Source of the DNA: Fibrobacterota bacterium
GTDB taxonomy: Bacteria; Fibrobacterota; Chitinivibrionia; Chitinivibrionales; Chitinispirillaceae
Direction of reading: 5' to 3'
NCBI GenBank assembly: GCA_023412475.1
Contig: JAEYNR010000005.1
Location: forward strand, 1 to 32,999
Length of the DNA stretch: 32,999 bases
The notes below the pieces were generated by a model that saw only the letters and a program-made list of their open reading frames with translations, ran no database searches and had not been told where the DNA came from. This document shows, piece by piece, positions 25,914 to 32,999 of this stretch. Positions within the stretch are counted from its first letter, which is position 1. Every line of letters begins with the position of its first letter. The position numbers and the translations under genes are program-made.

Positions 25914-26855
25914 ATGAACAATTATAAATGGCTACCTATATTTTTAATCATATTATTAAATGTTATAGTACTGTCTTCAGACCTGGTCCTCGATGAATCA
26001 GTAAAATCATTCCTGTCAAAAGCTTCAACCCTTTCCAATTATAATAAATCCAATGTTACCGATACAGAGCTGCTTGATTCTGCCCAGATCAGTACCCGTC
26101 CAGTACTATATGAGGTAATTATTCCTTCCAGAACCGGTAAAGAAATCATCCAACTTTCTACCGCCGCAGGTGTCCCGGACAGCCTTAGAAGATTCACAGG
26201 ATATGACCAATATAAGGGAATTTTTTATTACAATTCACCCCATCTCAAAATCATGAAATATGAAACGGCTTCCACCAATGCAAAAATGCAATTAAAAGCA
26301 ATAGAAAAAATGCAGCAAATGCTTGGAAAAGAAAGCAATCGTTTTGTTTTTGCCAATACTGAATCAGACTGGATAAAAACCAGTTCCGATCCAGTCGAAC
26401 GTCTCCTTGCCCAAACCTACCGCTTCACCAGAAAAGTCAACGGTTATCATATTATTGACAATACCTCCTATGTAAAAATTACCTTTACCGGCAATGGAGA
26501 ACTCTGCGGATTTGAAATCTGCAACCCCGAACTCAAACCAGTTCCCCTGGAAAGAATGGTAAGGTTTTCTTCAACTGCACCAAGACTACAGCAGTTTGCC
26601 ACCAATAAAAACACAGTTAAAAGCTCATTTAATGAGGAAATTAAAATATCACGGATAAAAGCTGAAAAGGCTATACATTCATATTTATCCGAAAACAGAG
26701 GACAAACAAAACTACTGGTTCCTCATGTCTCAGTGTTTTGTAAATACTTTTTGGTTGACAAAATTCAATTTGATAAGTTCGAACATTTTGTTCTGGATGC
26801 TTCAGTTGCTGTAAATGTACCGGATAATATGTTAGAACCTTTGATCAGAAAATAA
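25914..26855 (+). CDS. Secreted partner of the DUF6345 protein, propeptide-like
   Basis: A 313-residue exported protein from the ATG at 25914 (AGGAG eight bases upstream; the longer frame from 25893 has no such site). The signal peptide is residues 1-22 (WLPIFLIILLNVIVLSS). The middle section contains YRFTRKVNGYHIIDNTSYVK followed by ITFTGNGELCGFE. This pattern (R-x-V-N-G, then a strand with G-N-G-E-L) recalls the FTP/PepSY-type propeptides of secreted peptidases. The rest is unrecognised, with a Lys-rich C-terminal part. It shares the operon with the caspase-like gene upstream and may be its chaperone, inhibitor or detached propeptide. This is inference from position and one motif-like stretch. 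Confidence 0.7.
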   Translation: MNNYKWLPIFLIILLNVIVLSSDLVLDESVKSFLSKASTLSNYNKSNVTDTELLDSAQISTRPVLYEVIIPSRTGKEIIQLSTAAGVPDSLRRFTGYDQYKGIFYYNSPHLKIMKYETASTNAKMQLKAIEKMQQMLGKESNRFVFANTESDWIKTSSDPVERLLAQTYRFTRKVNGYHIIDNTSYVKITFTGNGELCGFEICNPELKPVPLERMVRFSSTAPRLQQFATNKNTVKSSFNEEIKISRIKAEKAIHSYLSENRGQTKLLVPHVSVFCKYFLVDKIQFDKFEHFVLDASVAVNVPDNMLEPLIRK

Positions 26856-26889
26856 GAATAACCGGCAGAAATCCTTCATTATCTACCCC

Positions 26890-26910
26890 AGTCCCGAATT
26901 TTTCGGGACT
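26890..26910 (+). terminator. Hairpin after the DUF6345 operon
   Basis: AGTCCCGAA (26890-26898) and TTCGGGACT (26902-26910) form a perfect 9-bp stem with a 3-nt loop, 35 bp past the stop codon at 26855. No T-run follows, but position and strength fit transcript ending. Confidence 0.55.
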
Positions 26911-27083
26911 ACAAGCGAGGTGCCATCCTTTTCTTGCCATCCGATTTTTCAGTTGCAATGTAAAAAAAAAACATCCTTACAACCAACAGCACCCATCATA
27001 AAAACGTGTATAAAGTTGCTTGGTGTTTTGTACAGACAGTCCTGACAAATCTATTCCTTTTCAAGAAGAGGTATGCTTAATAA

Positions 27084-27221
27084 ATGATAAAGATGAAAGG
27101 ACCTAAACCAGATAAAGATACCGATATTTTCAAAAATAAGGACAAACTGTTATTTTATATCATCACAGTGACACTCTGCCCTCTTGTCCTGATTGCCATT
27201 GCACCCATTTTACTCCTATAA
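27084..27221 (+). CDS. Candidate 45-residue single-pass membrane peptide
   Basis: An ATG at 27084 opens 45 codons to TAA at 27219-27221. The first ~22 residues are strongly charged (MIKMKGPKPDKDTDIFKNKD) and the last ~22 are a continuous hydrophobic helix (FYIITVTLCPLVLIAIAPIL) ending at the stop. This is the classic layout of a small inner-membrane protein with its N-terminus in the cytoplasm. AAGAGG lies about 11 bases upstream. It is a lone gene between the DUF6345 operon and the TonB receptor. No family recognised. Chance ORFs seldom show this charge/hydrophobic split, but conservation is untested. Confidence 0.5.
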   Translation: MIKMKGPKPDKDTDIFKNKDKLLFYIITVTLCPLVLIAIAPILLL

Positions 27222-27674
27222 AGAAAACCATCTCTCCATATTATGAGATGCCTGTTACACACCTTGTAAATTCCGTTATAATTAACATTTGGTGAATGCC
27301 TGTCCTCGAATAATTATTCCAGACAATTAAATATTACTCAACCTCATTTCATCACCAATGCAATAGCGTCAACTCCTCCGCTTTTTCGCCTTTTCCTTTA
27401 TCCATTTTTGCCTGTTTCAGCTATTTGGCATGGTTTATTTTGAGAGCAAATATCTCAATCTTGATAGGATTGTCCTTTGAGAACCAATAAAAAGCCGCTC
27501 AATGCTCAACCAAAGAATCCGGCCGGAACAGGGCCGAATACAGTAGTTTTTTTTTAAAAAACTGAATCCAGTTACAAACCAGTACAGATGAATTTTGGAG
27601 AATTCCTGAGTTGAACCTTCTCTGATCTTTTGTCGCTGAAAAGATTACCTCGATGAAGAAAAAGGAAAGTAATA
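27222..27674. other. Gene-free stretch upstream of the TonB receptor
   Basis: About 450 bp with no supported ORF. A weak 6-bp hairpin (CATCTC/GAGATG, 27229-27250) follows the small membrane peptide. No consensus promoter for the receptor is evident. Confidence 0.45.
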
Positions 27675-30461
27675 ATGAAGAGATGTTTTTACAGTGTAGC
27701 GATGATTTTTCTGTTCTCCCTCATTACATTCTCTCAGACTACAGACCATTTTCAAGAGCAAGAGGATGCGATTACTCTGGAAATAACTGACACCATCGAT
27801 ACAAATGCGGATAACATGTTAATCGACTCAAGTGCATCAATCTCTGTCATGCCGCAATTAATCGATTTCATAAAGGCTGATTACCCTGCTGATTATGTTA
27901 AGATGGGTATCAGTGGCTCTGTTATTCTCGATTTATTGGTAAATGAATCCGGAAACGTCGACAGTGTAGCTGTAGTAAAAGGTATCCATCCTGTTCTTGA
28001 TACCAATGCATTGAGAGCATCCCTGAAGTTTAAATTTACTCCTGCCCTGGCTGGAAAAGACAGTGTTGCAGTGCTGCTTCAGTATGAATATCATTTTACC
28101 CTTGAAGATGCAATAGATTCGATTCCACCGTTTTTAAATTTCTTTGGTACTCTTCTGGAAAAAGGTACCCGTCAGCCTTTAACAGATGCTATGATTATAC
28201 TGACATTTCCAGATACAGTTCAGGATCAATCTTTACCACTACCGTTTGATAAATACCTTTCTGTAATCGGCTCCTTTTCGGGACAGAGCCTTGAAGAGAA
28301 TCATCTGACTACTTCAACCGACTCTCTTGGCAGATTCAGTTTTTTTTCACTACCATCCTGCTCTGTAAAGATTCAGGTAATAGCAATGGGTTACAGAAAT
28401 TTTGAAACTAAAGAATGGATAGCTCCGAATGAGCAGTTGGAAATCAAATATTATATAGCAAAACTTAACTACTCTGAATATGAAATAGTGGTTTATGGAA
28501 AAGCAGAAGAAAAGGAGGTCAGCAGACGTCTGTTGACGCTCCGGGAGATTAAAAAGATTCCTGGACTGGGTGGTGATGCCGTAAAGGTGGTGCAGGCTAT
28601 GCCTGGAGTGGGCAGACCAAGCATTGCGTCTGGTGAGGTTGTGGTTCGTGGAGCACCTACCTGGGATTCAAGATTTTATCTGGACGGCGTGCCGATTCCA
28701 CTTCTTTATCACTACGGAGGACTCAAATCTACATACCCCTCCGATGCACTTGAATCGATACATTTCCTTCCTGGCGGTTTCGGAGTACGCTATGGAGGTG
28801 GAATTGCGGGCACAATTGAACTCAAAGGGAAAAGGGCTGCAACTGACCGGTGGCACGGCATCCTTGACATAAGTGACATCGATGCATCATTTCTTGTGGA
28901 AGGTCCACTAACTAAAAAAATCTCTTTGTTGGCTTCTGCCAGACGAAGTTTTATAGGTGATATTGCTGAACTCATCACCAAAAAATTCGACGATTATTTC
29001 CCATTTACCATGTCTACCTTTTACTGGGATTATCTGCTGAGAGCCGATTTCAATTTCTCTAAAAACAACCAGCTTTTCGTGACCTTTTTTGGCAACAGAG
29101 ACAGCCTGGCTTTAATTGTTCCTGATATGGATGAAGGCAGTGATGAGATTTCCGAGGCCCGGGACCGCTTTGGTATGAATATAACTTCAAATATGGCAAT
29201 GGCAGGGTGGGACCTTAAGATTAAGGATAAAATCAGCAACAGTGCACGATATTCTATTACAGATGTTTACAGCGCTGCAAATCCGTTTGGCTTTTTTAAA
29301 TCAAGAAATGATGGACTTGCCCACTATATCAGAGATCAATTAACGATCAAGTTCAATGATCGTTTGACCCTCGTTACCGGTTTTGACATCGACCTGTCTA
29401 TAGTGAATGTTGATCTGACAATACAGGATGGAACTGGTAAAATTGAAAAATCAAAAGATAAGGACTGGCTTTTTGGGGAAACAGGGGGATACTTAAATCT
29501 CGAATGGAAGCCACATAAAAAACTGCTTCTTATACCCGGAATCCGATATGATTATTATTCAGAATTAATTCATGATGGCTCAATTATACCAGAATTCTGG
29601 AATTACAGCAACTTTGATAATTCTAGAGGTTATTCTGGAGACCCTTCCTTGAGGCTGTCTGGAAGATATCAGCTTAACGATGATCATACTGTAATGGCAG
29701 CAATCGGCAACTACAATCAAACTCCAAAACCTATTGGACAAGCAATTCATAAAGTCTGGGGTAATCCGCTTCTTGCCACCACAAAAGCCGCTCATTTTGT
29801 GGCCGGACATGAATGGAGGATTACTGACGTGATCAATTCTGATGTTCAGTTTTACTTTAATAATCAATGGGATATTCCCGAATTTCCTAACAGTCAGGAC
29901 ATTGACCTTACTGGAGAAAAGCAGGTCCTGATGTATGACCGGGGAAGAGGCAGAATGTATGGAATGGAAATAATGCTGCGTCACCTGCAAACCGAGCGGT
30001 TTTTCGGATGGATCGCCTACACACTATCGAGAACTCAACGCTATGATCGGAATGCCCATAAATGGCTTCTTTACGATGAAGACCAAACCAATCATCTTCA
30101 GGTCCTAGGAAGCTGGCATTTGAGAAGACAGTGGGATCTGGGTTTTCGCCTCCGTTATGTGACCGGTAAACCAGTAACTCCTGTTGTTGGTGCAAAATAT
30201 AAAGAAGAATACGCTTACTACAGTCCAAAAACCGGAGAACGAAATTCTAAAAGAATGAACCCCTTCTTTCAACTGGACATCAGAGTTGATAAAAAGATTA
30301 TTTATAAAAATTGGATCTACTCTTTCTATCTTGATTTGCAGAACCTAAGCTGGTTATTCTATAAAAGTCCCGAGTTTGAAATGTACAACTACAACTATAG
30401 TGACAAGATGAAAATCAGCATGTTTCCAATGCTGGGAACCGGCTTTAAAGCAGAATTCTAA
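27675..30461 (+). CDS. TonB-dependent outer-membrane receptor with fused N-terminal TonB C-terminal domain
   Basis: A 928-residue outer-membrane transporter with signal peptide 1-20. Domains: a TonB C-terminal (TonB_C) fold at about 55-145 (PADYVKMGISGSVILDLLVN, then GNVDSVAVVKG and FKFTPAL); a carboxypeptidase-regulatory-like beta domain (about 155-255; DSLGRFSFFSLPSCSVKIQV); a plug (about 275-385; AVKVVQAMPGVGRPS, VVVRGAPTWDSRFYLDGVP, ESIHFLPGGFGVRYGG); and a beta-barrel to the C-terminal Phe. The receptor N-terminus faces the periplasm, so a TonB-like domain there could contact partner proteins or replace the soluble TonB step. Ligand unknown, perhaps an oligosaccharide given the neighbourhood. 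ATG with AAAGGAAAG upstream. Followed after 17 bp by a lipoprotein gene, a likely operon partner. Confidence 0.9.
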   Translation: MKRCFYSVAMIFLFSLITFSQTTDHFQEQEDAITLEITDTIDTNADNMLIDSSASISVMPQLIDFIKADYPADYVKMGISGSVILDLLVNESGNVDSVAVVKGIHPVLDTNALRASLKFKFTPALAGKDSVAVLLQYEYHFTLEDAIDSIPPFLNFFGTLLEKGTRQPLTDAMIILTFPDTVQDQSLPLPFDKYLSVIGSFSGQSLEENHLTTSTDSLGRFSFFSLPSCSVKIQVIAMGYRNFETKEWIAPNEQLEIKYYIAKLNYSEYEIVVYGKAEEKEVSRRLLTLREIKKIPGLGGDAVKVVQAMPGVGRPSIASGEVVVRGAPTWDSRFYLDGVPIPLLYHYGGLKSTYPSDALESIHFLPGGFGVRYGGGIAGTIELKGKRAATDRWHGILDISDIDASFLVEGPLTKKISLLASARRSFIGDIAELITKKFDDYFPFTMSTFYWDYLLRADFNFSKNNQLFVTFFGNRDSLALIVPDMDEGSDEISEARDRFGMNITSNMAMAGWDLKIKDKISNSARYSITDVYSAANPFGFFKSRNDGLAHYIRDQLTIKFNDRLTLVTGFDIDLSIVNVDLTIQDGTGKIEKSKDKDWLFGETGGYLNLEWKPHKKLLLIPGIRYDYYSELIHDGSIIPEFWNYSNFDNSRGYSGDPSLRLSGRYQLNDDHTVMAAIGNYNQTPKPIGQAIHKVWGNPLLATTKAAHFVAGHEWRITDVINSDVQFYFNNQWDIPEFPNSQDIDLTGEKQVLMYDRGRGRMYGMEIMLRHLQTERFFGWIAYTLSRTQRYDRNAHKWLLYDEDQTNHLQVLGSWHLRRQWDLGFRLRYVTGKPVTPVVGAKYKEEYAYYSPKTGERNSKRMNPFFQLDIRVDKKIIYKNWIYSFYLDLQNLSWLFYKSPEFEMYNYNYSDKMKISMFPMLGTGFKAEF

Positions 30462-30478
30462 GGGAGTTTTTGATAATA

Positions 30479-31690
30479 ATGAAAAAAATGGAAATATTTC
30501 TAAGCTATCTTATTGCTGCAGCTCTGGTAATTACCTGTACAGAGTTCCCCACCAGTTTTAACCGTGTCGATAGCAATGTAGTAAGAGTGCTGGACTTTAT
30601 TTATGAACCAGCGGAAGCCTCACCCGGGGACACTGTAGAGGTAAAGACAATTTTCACCGGAAAACAAATCGGGCTCTCTGATGTGTCCTGGAGTTTTTCC
30701 CCTAATGTAGTGATAAACAAATATGGTAAAGACACTGCTTTTGATATCAGGCCTTTGGCGGATATTCCCAGTCAGGAATATTTTTCCGACAATACGACTT
30801 GTATCTCATTTAAGTTCGTGGTTCCACCTGATCTGTTCAAAACAAGCGGACAGATTCCCAATAACTGGACTGAATTTCTTCCTCCCTCTATACTTGAGTC
30901 CCTTCCTCCGGAGATAAGCGGACTCGGTAAAGGTCAGCTCGTTGACATGGTAAATCTTCTTACCCAGTCTGCTCAGATGTATACTACTATTGCTGCCGGT
31001 TTTGAGGTACCCATCGATAAGCTTTCATCGATTTTGCCGATGTTCAGTCAACTTTTTACAGTGCGGATCAGATTCTTTGCAGAGGTGATAAACGAGATCA
31101 GTATCGAAAGTAATTATTCCGTACGTTACCATAGCAGATTTAGTAAAATTCCACAAATTCCAGTCTTTCGCAATCATAATCCCAGAATCGATTCTTTAGG
31201 AATCTATAAGGTACAAAGAGAAAAAGATTCTTACAATCCTGTAGAGAATAATCACCAGTTTATACGTATCGACACAGGAATTGACTCCACAAATATTGTA
31301 TCTGTTCAGGATGATTACTCTTACTTTTTAGTAGCTTTCCACAACCATCCTGACACTTTTCAGACCCTTTATGACCTTTCAGGTCCATCCGGATCTTTTC
31401 ATCTGGAAAAGTTGACCACAATCTGGTTTTTTCAACAAAACGATCAGGAAACCAAACACATCTCTGCAAATCGGTTTATGAAAGCAAGTGGAAAAGACAC
31501 CAAAAGTTACATTATCAATAGTACGCTGAATTATTACGATCTGCAGTCAGTGTCAAAAATATTACCTCCCACTGACAAATCGATCAAGACAATTAATGTA
31601 TGGTGCCAAGTTCATGATTATACCGATAATGAAATATTTCATCCGGTGGGATCATCGCTAATGGAAGGATCTTTTACTTTTCAATACTGA
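30479..31690 (+). CDS. Lipoprotein encoded with the TonB-dependent receptor
   Basis: A 403-residue exported protein from the ATG at 30479 (AGGGAG upstream). The leader (IFLSYLIAAALVITCTEF) ends at a good lipobox with Cys at about 20. The early part (about 35-110) looks like an Ig/PKD-type beta domain (LDFIYEPAEASPGDTVEVKT). The middle has a proline-rich LPPSILESLPPEISG segment and the rest is beta-rich and unrecognised. It lies 17 bp after the receptor gene. By position it could be the cell-surface lid or ligand-binding partner of the receptor, as SusD proteins are for SusC, but it lacks SusD features. Function unassigned. Confidence 0.75.
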   Translation: MKKMEIFLSYLIAAALVITCTEFPTSFNRVDSNVVRVLDFIYEPAEASPGDTVEVKTIFTGKQIGLSDVSWSFSPNVVINKYGKDTAFDIRPLADIPSQEYFSDNTTCISFKFVVPPDLFKTSGQIPNNWTEFLPPSILESLPPEISGLGKGQLVDMVNLLTQSAQMYTTIAAGFEVPIDKLSSILPMFSQLFTVRIRFFAEVINEISIESNYSVRYHSRFSKIPQIPVFRNHNPRIDSLGIYKVQREKDSYNPVENNHQFIRIDTGIDSTNIVSVQDDYSYFLVAFHNHPDTFQTLYDLSGPSGSFHLEKLTTIWFFQQNDQETKHISANRFMKASGKDTKSYIINSTLNYYDLQSVSKILPPTDKSIKTINVWCQVHDYTDNEIFHPVGSSLMEGSFTFQY

Positions 31691-31731
31691 TATTTGCCGG
31701 AAGAGATTCTTTTGTGGCGACATTACAGTTA

Positions 31732-31774
31732 CCCCAGAGGTAAATTTTTTATTGTTAACACTTCACCTCTGGGG
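31732..31774. terminator. Long-loop hairpin between convergent genes
   Basis: CCCCAGAGGT (31732-31741) pairs perfectly with ACCTCTGGGG (31765-31774) over a 23-nt AT-rich loop that includes TGTTAACA. It lies between the lipoprotein stop (31690) and the convergent gene's stop (31837) and probably ends both transcripts. Confidence 0.5.
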
Positions 31775-31836
31775 CATTGCCTGAATCTCTTTTACTGACC
31801 GGAAAATATCTTTGCCCCAAACAATCCAAGTTTAAA

Positions 31837-32448
31837 TTATGCAGCATCATCGGCCTGAGCCTTTTTAACAGATACAGCCAGAGCTTCCGAATAGATTACA
31901 GTCATGGATTCTCCCTCTTTAACATTCTTTAGCACCGAAGGATCAGAAACAAACAGTTCAAATTCGTTACCCTGAGGCCCCATTACGGTCACTGTCTGAT
32001 CGTCCTCATCTATATCTATTATCTGAACTACTGCACGAATCTGTTTCAAGTCTCCTGAAGCAGGTTCGGTTCCCTCAGGAGCCTCTATTGTCTGATCTGT
32101 AATAATCAGCGGGTTTTCCATCTCCTGTTGAGTTGGTTGATGGAAGTCGGTTGCCAGGGATCTATACAATTCCACATTAACCTCATCCCCGTTATCTATC
32201 TGTGAGAGGTCAACATTTTTATCAATAGTTATCGTAAAAACATTACCCTCTTCACCCTTAAGCGTAATCTGTCCGTTATTCCGGTCAATATTAATGACTA
32301 TTGCAGAGGTGGTCTCGCTTTGCCAGATCTGTGCTTGGTCACTGACATTTTCGTTATCAGATTTCATTCTGCCAAATGCTACCGATACGATCATGAGCAA
32401 AATGAATAATTCAAAAAAAAAGCTTTTATTAAGAATTGAATTGTACAT
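31837..32448 (-). CDS. Secreted protein with two tandem small beta domains
   Basis: A 203-residue exported protein from the ATG at 32448 (AAGG nine bases upstream; an ATG at 32457 has no spaced site). The signal peptide ends near VSVAFG. The mature part repeats one ~70-residue unit twice: AIVINIDRNNGQITLKGEEG with FTITIDKNVDLSQIDNGDEV, and VQIIDIDEDDQTVTVMGPQG with FELFVSDPSVLKNVKEGESM. Each unit closes with a Val/Leu-Tyr-x-x-x-Leu-Ala stretch (VELYRSLA; VIYSEALA). The fold is probably a small barrel like that in many proteobacterial periplasmic proteins of unknown function. Acidic C-terminus (QADDAA). Convergent with the receptor operon. No catalytic residues recognised. Confidence 0.75.
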   Translation of the reverse strand: MYNSILNKSFFFELFILLMIVSVAFGRMKSDNENVSDQAQIWQSETTSAIVINIDRNNGQITLKGEEGNVFTITIDKNVDLSQIDNGDEVNVELYRSLATDFHQPTQQEMENPLIITDQTIEAPEGTEPASGDLKQIRAVVQIIDIDEDDQTVTVMGPQGNEFELFVSDPSVLKNVKEGESMTVIYSEALAVSVKKAQADDAA

Positions 32449-32999
32449 AATTTCCATCCTTGGTGTTTTTATAATTGAACGCTATCTGTGAAAGGCACGT
32501 ACTGTTATTATGATGAGATGAGAGTTTTCTTTTAATGATTACGAAATTAATTAGTGTTTTTGCATTCTGGGGTAAACACGGTTCTTTAGACATGTAGCTT
32601 TTTTTTTAATTTTGTAGAAATATGAGCTTCATACCGTTTCTGATTCAGAGGAGTTTGTTTCCACGAGCCGCTGGCTAAAACCGCCTTTCTTAAAAAACAT
32701 GTCGTATTTCAGAACGATTCTCCTGCAGGAACCCTTAGTTTTTTCAAGACTGCTGTGCATTTCCCTGCTAATTTGTTGTTCGAATTGGGATCAAAGTTTC
32801 TTTAATCTCCCCAGGGATGAAAACCTAATGCGGATAATAGTCAACTCTGGGGTAGGCAGTATCCCAGAAGCGACTCTGTCAACCCTAAGAAAATCCAAAC
32901 TCCTTGAAAATTCCTGAACAGCCCCAGATTTCCATCGCAAATTCTGATTATGACAAAAAAGATACGTTTTATTCTGCAGTATAATACTTTGTCAATATG
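32449..32999. other. Gene-free end of the window
   Basis: About 550 bp. A 72-codon plus-strand frame at 32699-32917 starts with ATG but has no ribosome binding site and no recognisable composition, so it is not called. Nothing else recognised. Confidence 0.45.

Noticed and set aside
27229..27250. Hairpin CATCTC/GAGATG as a terminator of the small membrane peptide
   Set aside because: Only a 6-bp stem with a 10-nt loop and no T-run; too weak to call.
29580..30228. 136- and 106-codon ORFs antisense to the TonB receptor
   Set aside because: Shadow frames within the beta-barrel coding sequence, no ribosome binding sites.
32699..32917. 72-codon plus-strand ORF with a hydrophobic segment and CC pair resembling a lipoprotein leader
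   Set aside because: No ribosome binding site, no recognisable body, and the hydrophobic part is not near a charged N-terminus.

Overview
The window looks like a chromosomal segment of a free-living member of the Fibrobacterota (Fibrobacter/Chitinispirillum-like). Evidence: two TIGR02147/DUF4423 proteins (a family I associate mainly with Fibrobacterota and some other predatory or polymer-degrading bacteria), secreted polysaccharide-active proteins ending in type IX-like (Por) sorting domains, lipoproteins carrying DUF2341 plus LamG-like domains, and a TonB-dependent receptor with a fused TonB C-terminal domain. Base composition is AT-rich by eye (not computed). I found no tRNA, rRNA, CRISPR array or intact insertion sequence.

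Layout. 1-2.2 kb (-): ruins of a Wadjet (JetABCD) plasmid-defence operon. The first ~170 codons of jetA are joined directly to the 3' half of jetC, which is itself frameshifted and cut at its end. 2.5-8.0 kb (-): signal transduction, with an ErcA-type iron alcohol dehydrogenase overlapping a PAS-PAS hybrid histidine kinase whose receiver has lost its phosphoacceptor Asp (now Asn), and a REC-histidine kinase overlapping a stand-alone receiver. 8.0-8.9 kb: gene-free stretch with a 15-bp inverted repeat. 8.9-13.5 kb (-): secreted polysaccharide module with a GH8 glycosidase, a 32-codon small ORF with a strong ribosome binding site, and a large CotH/lamin-tail protein. 13.8-16.4 kb (-): TIGR02147 protein overlapping a DUF2341/LamG lipoprotein. 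16.8-18.7 kb: a GIY-YIG protein (-) and glyceraldehyde-3-phosphate dehydrogenase (+). 18.8-23.0 kb (-): receiver protein, five-PAS sensor kinase, truncated PAS sensor. 23.3-24.8 kb (-): a second TIGR02147 protein overlapping a second lipoprotein. 25.1-26.9 kb (+): caspase-like DUF6345 protein and a secreted partner. 27.1 kb: small membrane peptide. 27.7-31.7 kb (+): TonB-dependent receptor and lipoprotein. 31.8-32.4 kb (-): secreted protein with two tandem copies of a small beta domain.

How it may fit together. The most interesting pattern is the repeated two-gene unit in which a cytoplasmic TIGR02147 protein is translationally coupled (4-bp and 8-bp overlaps) to a lipoprotein. In both lipoproteins the candidate lipidated Cys is residue 25 and is followed by an AGG-x-E-x-x-N motif. 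This suggests an uncharacterised paired regulator/envelope-lipoprotein system. A second candidate system is the caspase-like DUF6345 lipoprotein followed in the same operon by a secreted protein with a propeptide-like stretch, possibly a split zymogen. Both are inferences from sequence layout and need comparative genomics or biochemistry.
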